From NCBI GenBank assembly GCA_012514775.1, contig JAAYZQ010000616.1:1-11854 (forward strand): a DNA stretch of 11,854 nucleotides. Reading direction: 5' to 3'. Positions 7,248 through 11,854 of the stretch are shown one piece after another. This DNA is from Anaerolineaceae bacterium. Its GTDB lineage: Bacteria; Chloroflexota; Anaerolineae; JAAYZQ01. Positions within the stretch are counted from its first letter, which is position 1; the number at the start of each line of letters is the position of its first letter. The position numbers and the translations under genes are program-made. The notes below the pieces were generated by a model. It did not search any database. It had not been told where the DNA came from and worked only from the letters and a program-made list of their open reading frames with translations.

Positions 7248-8708
7248 ATGCTGTTAAAGCACTTTTTCTTGAACAAGGTTGCCCACAGCTCCTACATCCT
7301 GGCCGGCAAGTCAAGCTGTGCCATCGTCGACCCCCAGCGTGACGTAGACATCTATATCGAGCAGGCACGTGAGATGGGCATGACCATCACCCACATCCTG
7401 CAGACCCATCTCCACGCCGATTTCGTGTCCGGCCACATGGATCTGGCCAGGCAGACGGGCGCCAAGATCTATGCGCCGCGGTCGGCTGAATGCACGTTCG
7501 ACCACGTCCCCCTCGCCGAAGGCGAAACGATCGAGCTCGAACACGTGCAACTGCGCGTGCTGGAAACCCCCGGCCACACGCCCGAGCATATCTCCTACGT
7601 CGTGACCGACACGTCCCGCGGCGATGGCCCTATCGGCGTCTTTGTGGGCGATGTGCTCTTTGTAGGCGACGTGGGCCGGCCCGACCTGTTTCCCGAGCAG
7701 GCCAAAGAGCTGGCCGGGCAGCTCTACGACAGCCTGCACCAGAAATTGTTGCCCTTGCCCGACCACGTGGAGGTCTATCCCGCCCACGGCGCCGGCTCGC
7801 TCTGCGGCCGCTCCATCGGATCCAAGTGGCAGTCCACCATCGGCTACGAGCGCCGCCACAACGCCGCACTTCAGCTCGACAGGGACAGCTTTGTCCACTC
7901 GCTCACGTCCGAGATGCCCCCCGCCCCCGATCACTTTGAGCGGTGCAGCGAGATCAACCGCCGTGGCCCGGCGCTGCTGGCCGACCTGCCTTCGCTGGAG
8001 GAACTGAGGCCCAACGACTTCCGCAAGCGAATGGAGGATCCGAACGTGGCGGTGGTAGACGTGCGCAGCTATACGGCCTATGCCAGCCTGCACGTGCCCG
8101 GCGCCTGGAGCCTCGACCTGGCCGGCAATTTCCCGACCTTTGCCGGGTGGGTGCTGCCCATGGACGAGGAGATCTTGATCGTGGCCGAGGACTACGAGGA
8201 CGCCCAGACCGCCGCCCTGTGGGCCCACCGCGTGGGACTGGACTGCATAGTGGCCTACCTGTACGGCGGGATGGCCGCCTGGGCCATGGCCGGACGCCGC
8301 ACCGAGGACGTCCACCTGATCTCTGCCCAGGACCTGCACGACAGGGTCACCGGCACCTCCAACATGGTGTTGGTGGACGTGCGCGCCCCCCTCGAGTTCG
8401 AGGACAGCCACATCGACGGCGCGGTCAACATCCCCGCCCCCGATCTGCGCACCCGCTACGCCGAGCTGGACCCCGACAAGCCCACCTTTGTAGTGTGCAG
8501 CTCGGGGAACCGGTCCAGCCTGGCGGCCAGCATCCTCAAGCAGCACGGCTTTCGCGAGGTGCACAACGTGGCCGGCGGGATGACGGGTTACAGCGCCGCC
8601 GGTTATGCCCGGCAGTGCGACGTCTGCGAGAATCCGCACGGGTCGCGCTTTTTCAGCGTCACCCTCGGCCCCTCCGCTCTCAGATCCTGGCAGAGGTCCA
8701 GGCGATGA
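7248..8708 (+). CDS. MBL-fold metallohydrolase with two rhodanese domains (persulfide dioxygenase/sulfurtransferase-like)
   Basis: A 486-residue cytoplasmic fusion. Residues 1-210 form a metallo-beta-lactamase domain of the ETHE1/persulfide dioxygenase type: THLHADF (His54, His56, Asp58), ETPGHT (His110), FVGDVLFVGDVGRPD (Asp135 as likely metal ligand) and YPAHG (His180). Residues about 255-350 are a first rhodanese domain with IVAED where the active Cys should be, so it looks inactive. Residues about 360-455 are a second rhodanese with an intact active loop CSSGNRS (Cys417). The tail carries a CDVC pair (Cys457, Cys460). Related fusions such as CstB oxidise persulfide carried on thiols and pass sulfane sulfur on. 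GAGAGG lies 8 bases before ATG 7248. The stop overlaps the next start (ATGA at 8705-8708), so the YeeE gene is translationally coupled. Confidence 0.92.
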   Translation: MLLKHFFLNKVAHSSYILAGKSSCAIVDPQRDVDIYIEQAREMGMTITHILQTHLHADFVSGHMDLARQTGAKIYAPRSAECTFDHVPLAEGETIELEHVQLRVLETPGHTPEHISYVVTDTSRGDGPIGVFVGDVLFVGDVGRPDLFPEQAKELAGQLYDSLHQKLLPLPDHVEVYPAHGAGSLCGRSIGSKWQSTIGYERRHNAALQLDRDSFVHSLTSEMPPAPDHFERCSEINRRGPALLADLPSLEELRPNDFRKRMEDPNVAVVDVRSYTAYASLHVPGAWSLDLAGNFPTFAGWVLPMDEEILIVAEDYEDAQTAALWAHRVGLDCIVAYLYGGMAAWAMAGRRTEDVHLISAQDLHDRVTGTSNMVLVDVRAPLEFEDSHIDGAVNIPAPDLRTRYAELDPDKPTFVVCSSGNRSSLAASILKQHGFREVHNVAGGMTGYSAAGYARQCDVCENPHGSRFFSVTLGPSALRSWQRSRR

Positions 8709-9223
8709 GTTGGTTGACAGAGACCACCTGGTCACCCTATGTGGTGGGCATCGGCATCGGCGTGCTGAGCTGGCTTACCTGGTTGATCTCCCACAAGCCC
8801 ATCGGCTGCTCCACCTCCTTCGCCCGGTCGGCCGGCATGATCGAGAAGCTCTTGCGCGGCCCAAAGGTAGAGACCCGGCCCTATTACCAGGAGGTCAAAC
8901 CGGCCGTGGACTGGCAGTGGATGCTCGTCCTCGGAATGGTCGTGGGGGCGCTGGTTGCGTCGCTTCTCTCTGGCGACTTCCAGTGGCAGTGGGTTCCATC
9001 CCGGTGGGCTGCCGCCTTCGGGACGAACGTGCCGATCCGGCTGATCGCTGCCCTGTTGGGCGGCGTTCTCCTGGGCCTGGGCTCGCGTTGGGCCGGCGGC
9101 TGCACCAGCGGGCACGGCATCAGCGGCACCATGCAGCTTGCCGTGTCGAGCTGGATCTCGGCCATCTGCTTTTTCGTCGGCGGAATCTTGATGGCCGCGC
9201 TCCTCTTTGCCCTGGTCGCCTGA
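8705..9223 (+). CDS. YeeE/YedE family membrane protein, first half-size subunit
   Basis: A 172-residue inner-membrane protein of the YeeE/YedE (DUF395) family, which includes the thiosulfate transporter TsuA. Conserved cysteines appear in KPIGCSTSFARS (Cys35) and AGGCTSGHGISG (Cys133); such cysteines relay thiosulfate through the channel of full-length YeeE. It has about four to five hydrophobic segments (12-30, 72-90, 108-128, 140-170). It is half the length of classical YeeE and is followed by a second half-size gene, so the two probably form one transporter. ATG 8705 is chosen because AGAGG lies 8 bases upstream and it overlaps the previous stop by ATGA; the frame is open further upstream only as a shadow of the MBL gene. 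Confidence 0.9.
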   Translation: MSWLTETTWSPYVVGIGIGVLSWLTWLISHKPIGCSTSFARSAGMIEKLLRGPKVETRPYYQEVKPAVDWQWMLVLGMVVGALVASLLSGDFQWQWVPSRWAAAFGTNVPIRLIAALLGGVLLGLGSRWAGGCTSGHGISGTMQLAVSSWISAICFFVGGILMAALLFALVA

Positions 9224-9236
9224 GAGGAGAAACCGG

Positions 9237-9776
9237 ATGAAAACCAAACTGCCTCTGGCCTGGGGGCTCCTGTTTGGCATCGTCTTTGGCTTTCTGCTAC
9301 AAAAGGGTGGCGTGACCAAGTACGACGTCATTCTCGGGCAGTTGCTGCTGACCGATTTTACCGTGCTCAAGATCATGCTCTCGGCCGTGGTGACGGGCAT
9401 GATCGGCATCCACCTCATGAAAAGCCTGGGCTGGATCGAGCTCGCTCCGAAATCCGGCTCGTGGGGCAAGAACGCTATCGGGGGCCTGATCTTTGGCCTG
9501 GGCTTTGCGCTCCTGGGGTATTGTCCCGGTACCATTGCCGGCGCCATCGGCAACGGCTACCTGGACGCTGCCGTAGCCGGGCTGGCCGGCATCCTGCTTG
9601 GTTCCTGGCTCTTTGCCGTCCTTTATCCCCGCGCTCGAGACGGCATCCTGAAACGCGGCGGCTTTGGCGACCTGACCCTGCCACAGCTCTTCAAGGTGAA
9701 CGACTGGGTCATTATCGTTCCCCTGGGCGCCCTGATCGTCTTCCTGTTGTACCTGATAGAGCGCGCCGGGCTGTAA
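9237..9776 (+). CDS. YeeE/YedE family (DUF6691-like) membrane protein, second half-size subunit
   Basis: A 179-residue membrane protein with the KGGV block (from Lys23) and GYCPGTIAGAIGNG (Cys96), both typical of the second half of split YeeE/YedE transporters. It has about five hydrophobic segments (8-22, 38-62, 78-98, 106-130, 156-175). ATG 9237 follows AGGAG (9225-9229) and lies 13 bp after the first subunit's stop. The in-frame GTG at 9207 would overlap that gene and is not needed. With its partner it is likely to import thiosulfate or another sulfur compound that feeds the MBL-rhodanese enzyme encoded first in the operon. Confidence 0.88.
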   Translation: MKTKLPLAWGLLFGIVFGFLLQKGGVTKYDVILGQLLLTDFTVLKIMLSAVVTGMIGIHLMKSLGWIELAPKSGSWGKNAIGGLIFGLGFALLGYCPGTIAGAIGNGYLDAAVAGLAGILLGSWLFAVLYPRARDGILKRGGFGDLTLPQLFKVNDWVIIVPLGALIVFLLYLIERAGL

Positions 9777-9790
9777 CCGCAAGAGCCTGC

Positions 9791-9817
9791 CTCGCCCTTC
9801 CCTATCGAAAGGACGAG
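9791..9817. terminator. Possible shared hairpin between convergent sulfur genes
   Basis: CTCGCCCTT (9791-9799) and AAGGACGAG (9809-9817) form a 9-bp stem with one C-A mismatch on the plus strand; on the minus strand that position becomes a G-U pair. It lies in the 42-bp gap between the convergent YeeE and TauE genes. No T-run follows on either side, so termination is inferred mainly from position. Confidence 0.4.
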
Positions 9818-9818
9818 C

Positions 9819-10601
9819 CTACAGGATCTTGATGCCGAACCAGAGGCCGAGCAAGGTGCGCACCTGGAGAAAGACGATCAGCAGGCCGACCAGGATCATC
9901 ATGACCTTCTGCGGGATCCACTTGCAGGCGTACGCGGCCAGGGGAGCGGCAATGGCTCCGCCGATCAGAAGGCCCAGGATGATGTGCCAGTAGTCGACCA
10001 GGTTGCCGATGGTCAGGATGAACGTCACCGACATGGAGAGGGTCACAAAGAACTCGCTGAGGTTGACCGAGCCGATGGCAAAGCGGGGCTTCTTGCCGGT
10101 GGCCACCAGCGTGGTCGTAACGATGGGGCCCCACCCGCCACCGCCAATCGCATCGAAAAAACCTCCGAAAATCGCCAGGGGAGGGATGAGTCCCTTCTTG
10201 ATCTCGGATTCGACGATTTTCATGAATGCCCGAACCAGGATCACCAGGCCCATGATCAGCAGATAGATGGCGATGAAGGGCTTGATCATATCGCCGTTGA
10301 CCTGCGTCAGCAGGTAGGCGCCGCTGACACCGCCCACGACGCCCGGCAGAATGAGCCTCAGGACCAGGCGCCTGTCCACGTTGCCCACCTGGGCGTGGGA
10401 AAAGCCCGAGATGGCCGTGGTAACGACCTCTGCGGCGTGGACACTGGCGCTGGCCAGTTTGGGGGGAATGCCAAAGGCGAGGAGAACCGAGTTGGCACTG
10501 ACGCCATAGGCCATGCCCAGGCCACCATCGATCATCTGGCCGATAAAGCCAACGACAACAAAGAGCAGAATACTGCTATTCTGAGTCACGATCTCTTCCA
10601 T
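9819..10601 (-). CDS. TauE/SafE family sulfite/sulfonate exporter-like permease
   Basis: A 260-residue membrane protein with about eight hydrophobic segments. It shows the two family repeats: GFIGQMIDGGLGMAYG (Asp25) in the first half and GGFFDAIGGGGWGPIVT (Asp150) in the second, plus HAAEVVTT and NLSEFFVT after them. TauE/SafE proteins export sulfite, sulfoacetate or related anions, or import some organic anions. The ATG at 10601 is preceded by AGAGAGG about 10 bases upstream. It is convergent with the MBL-rhodanese/YeeE operon, which fits a role in removing sulfite made by persulfide oxidation. It is a separate transcript, so co-regulation would need a shared regulator. Confidence 0.88.
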   Translation of the reverse strand: MEEIVTQNSSILLFVVVGFIGQMIDGGLGMAYGVSANSVLLAFGIPPKLASASVHAAEVVTTAISGFSHAQVGNVDRRLVLRLILPGVVGGVSGAYLLTQVNGDMIKPFIAIYLLIMGLVILVRAFMKIVESEIKKGLIPPLAIFGGFFDAIGGGGWGPIVTTTLVATGKKPRFAIGSVNLSEFFVTLSMSVTFILTIGNLVDYWHIILGLLIGGAIAAPLAAYACKWIPQKVMMILVGLLIVFLQVRTLLGLWFGIKIL

Positions 10602-10637
10602 GCCACGCTGCCTCTCTCCGAGAAATGGGTTGGCTCA

Positions 10638-10693
10638 TTGTATACAAGCCAGGTGATAGGCGCCATGATGGGGGCGTGACAATGCTGTGACAA
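10638..10693. promoter_or_regulatory. Upstream repeats of the TauE/SafE gene
   Basis: A perfect 10-bp palindrome TTGTATACAA (10638-10647) lies 37 bp before the start codon and contains the only -10-like sequence there (TATACA/TACAAT on the minus strand). Further upstream GTGACAA occurs twice (10676-10682 and 10687-10693) with an 11-bp period, about one helical turn. No good -35 box fits, so an activator-dependent promoter is possible but unproven. Confidence 0.35.
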
Positions 10694-10994
10694 AATGGCC
10701 GCGACCAGGGGAGGGTGGCCGGAAGGCGGGGCGGCGGGCAGATCTCTTTCCTGGCGGCCGTGGAACGGCCATTACTCCTCAGATGCTCGACCGGAAGCGG
10801 GGATCAGACATGGTGCTTCAGGTCCCGCAAGCTTGGGGACGACTTCCAACGCAGGGTGATCGAGTCGGAGCAACAGAACCAGATAATCGTGGAGCTGATT
10901 GCCAATCTGACAGCCGACCAACTCGCCGTGGACCAGCCCTCGACGATCCGCTTGTCCGGCGCCCGCTTGTCGCCGGGGGATGGTGAAGGCGGCT
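10694..10994. other. Gap with repeats and a doubtful ORF
   Basis: About 300 bp between the TauE upstream region and the acyltransferase 3' end. A plus-strand frame 10715-11035 (GTG start, 106 residues) reads partly protein-like (RRVIESEQQNQIIVELIANL). However its G-rich Shine-Dalgarno-like stretch abuts the GTG and the frame runs into the convergent acyltransferase, so I do not call it a gene. CCGCTTGTC occurs twice (10948-10956 and 10963-10971), and a hairpin lies at 10956-10976. Confidence 0.4.
10956..10976 (-). terminator. Possible hairpin after the acyltransferase gene
   Basis: CCGGCG and CGCCGG form a perfect 6-bp stem with a 9-base loop, starting 19 bases after the acyltransferase stop codon on the minus strand. 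There is no T-run. Part of the hairpin is shared with the CCGCTTGTC direct repeat. Confidence 0.35.
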
Positions 10995-11854
10995 TCAACG
11001 ACTTGCGATGGGTCCCGGTCTCTGTTTGGCCCTGACCGATGGCTGCCGTATGCCAAAGAAACTCCTGACCGGTGGTATGAACCGTGCCAGGAATGTGAAC
11101 ACTACTACGAAACTCCACGACGCGGCCACGGCGAGAAGCCATCTGGTCCAGATGGACAGGCCGCTATTCAACAGCAGGTACGTCGCCGCAGTGAGCGGAG
11201 CATAGTGCAGGATGAACAGTGGGAAGGAGAGGTCGCGGGCAATTCCCAACATCTTGCCTTGCACATTCAAGTAGCGCCGACCATAGCCCATAGCAGCGAT
11301 GACAAGCCCATAGGCAGCGAGACCCCGAAATGCCTGCGCAACAACGTTGGCGGCGTTGTAGCCGTCGGGAACAGCCACCAATGCGTAGGTCGCAATCCTG
11401 GCAAGGAATGCTGTGGCGCCAAGAATCAAGGCGGGCCGCCTGTGTACCTCAAATGCCTGGAGCAACTCGGGCGCGGATCCTGCGAGGTATCCCGCAAGGA
11501 AGAAGGAGAGGAACATGGAGACGTTGGCCCAGTCGCTGACGAGGTTAAAAGCTCCAGGCCAGCCCGGTCTGAATAGCGCCTCCAGGAGGCCTGTCCAGAG
11601 CGCGGGGAGTAACAACAGCGGCATCGTGGCAAAATGACGAGCAACGGAAAGGATGCGAGACGCTTCTCCATTTCGCCGGATGGAAAGCAACACCGGCAGC
11701 GCCAGCGCCGAGAAAGCAAAGAGGTAGGCAAGGAACCAGAGATGTCCCCAGTCATAGTTCCCGGTGCTTTGTGGTCCCGTGTATATTCCGTTGAAAAACG
11801 AAGGGAAGAACGCAAAGAAGCTGCCCGAAAACCTGCCAAAAGATAGAGCACGCA
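10995..11854 (-). CDS. Acyltransferase-3-type membrane protein, C-terminal part
   Basis: The frame is open from the right edge (first full codon at 11852) to the TGA at 10995-10997, giving about 285 residues of a larger polytopic membrane protein. The block NYDWGHLWFLAYLFAFSALA (about 11742 down to 11703) and the ending LSFPLFILHYAPLTAATYLL match the late helices of acyltransferase-3 family proteins, such as glucan succinyltransferase OpgC-like and other O-acyltransferases. These move acyl groups onto sugars or lipids at the membrane. The GTG at 11693 is not the true start: the same frame codes for the conserved YDWGHLWF block upstream of it, and the catalytic His region of the family would lie outside the window. 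The C-terminus is a basic tail. The acceptor is unknown. Confidence 0.8.
   Translation of the reverse strand, partial: RALSFGRFSGSFFAFFPSFFNGIYTGPQSTGNYDWGHLWFLAYLFAFSALALPVLLSIRRNGEASRILSVARHFATMPLLLLPALWTGLLEALFRPGWPGAFNLVSDWANVSMFLSFFLAGYLAGSAPELLQAFEVHRRPALILGATAFLARIATYALVAVPDGYNAANVVAQAFRGLAAYGLVIAAMGYGRRYLNVQGKMLGIARDLSFPLFILHYAPLTAATYLLLNSGLSIWTRWLLAVAASWSFVVVFTFLARFIPPVRSFFGIRQPSVRAKQRPGPIASR

Noticed and set aside
7943..8704. Open frame upstream of the first YeeE gene in the same frame
   Set aside because: The translation is Arg/Pro/Gly-rich low-complexity sequence inside the MBL-rhodanese gene. The YeeE family starts at the ATG at 8705.
7311..8735. 474-residue open frame on the minus strand
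   Set aside because: It lies fully antisense to the MBL-rhodanese gene, is rich in Gly, Val and His, and shows no family motif. It is a shadow produced by GC-rich codons.
10715..11035. 106-residue plus-strand ORF
   Set aside because: Its GTG start abuts its G-rich Shine-Dalgarno-like stretch with no usable spacing, it overlaps the convergent acyltransferase gene, and nothing in it matches a family I know.
1..11854. Mobile element, CRISPR array or defence island
   Set aside because: No transposase, integrase, regular spaced repeats, target-site duplications or nuclease/toxin genes were found. The genes are transporters and small metabolic enzymes.

Overview
The window is bacterial chromosomal DNA, clearly GC-rich, with compact genes, good Shine-Dalgarno sites and recognisable sigma70-type promoters with 17-bp spacers. 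Nothing fixes the taxon. The mix of a GPH-type sugar symporter, CehA/McbA-type PHP protein, SMP-30 lactonase and a BigR-like sulfur cluster would fit a Chloroflexota or another environmental GC-rich heterotroph, but that is a guess. I see no tRNA, rRNA, CRISPR array, insertion sequence or phage gene.

Layout. (1) 1-411, plus strand: 3' end of an SMP-30/gluconolactonase gene entering from the left. (2) 478-3114, minus strand: a two-gene operon of an MFS (GPH-type) symporter followed 3 bp later by a CehA/McbA-family PHP metallohydrolase. It has a strong promoter whose -35 box lies inside a perfect 15-bp palindrome. (3) 3239-3577: a gap without a convincing gene, holding a 9-bp perfect inverted repeat. 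(4) 3578-5415, minus: a VOC protein and a DUF4386 membrane protein as a pair, preceded by an orphan five-helix membrane protein with its own near-consensus promoter. (5) 5504-6954, minus: an alpha/beta hydrolase and a RibD/dihydrofolate-reductase-like gene; the latter is broken by a one-base frameshift near its 3' end. (6) 7154-9776, plus: a promoter, an MBL-fold protein with two rhodanese domains, and two half-size YeeE/YedE membrane proteins, all closely coupled. (7) 9819-10601, minus: a TauE/SafE exporter convergent with them. (8) 10602-10994: a gap with repeats and a doubtful ORF. (9) 10995-11854, minus: the C-terminal part of an acyltransferase-3-type membrane protein running off the right edge.

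Functional reading. Regions 1-2 look like carbohydrate or organic-ester uptake and hydrolysis. Region 5, with the VOC gene, resembles the small accessory enzymes common in environmental genomes. Regions 6-7 form a coherent reactive-sulfur module: persulfide/thiosulfate chemistry by the MBL-rhodanese protein, sulfur-compound transport by the YeeE pair, and sulfite or sulfonate export by TauE/SafE. The gene set resembles the BigR-operon type of locus but has no regulator in the window.

I did not find a clearly novel biological system. The best leads are the frameshifted reductase, the operator-like palindrome, the unusual domain make-up of the sulfur protein, and the unexplained repeats in the two gaps.
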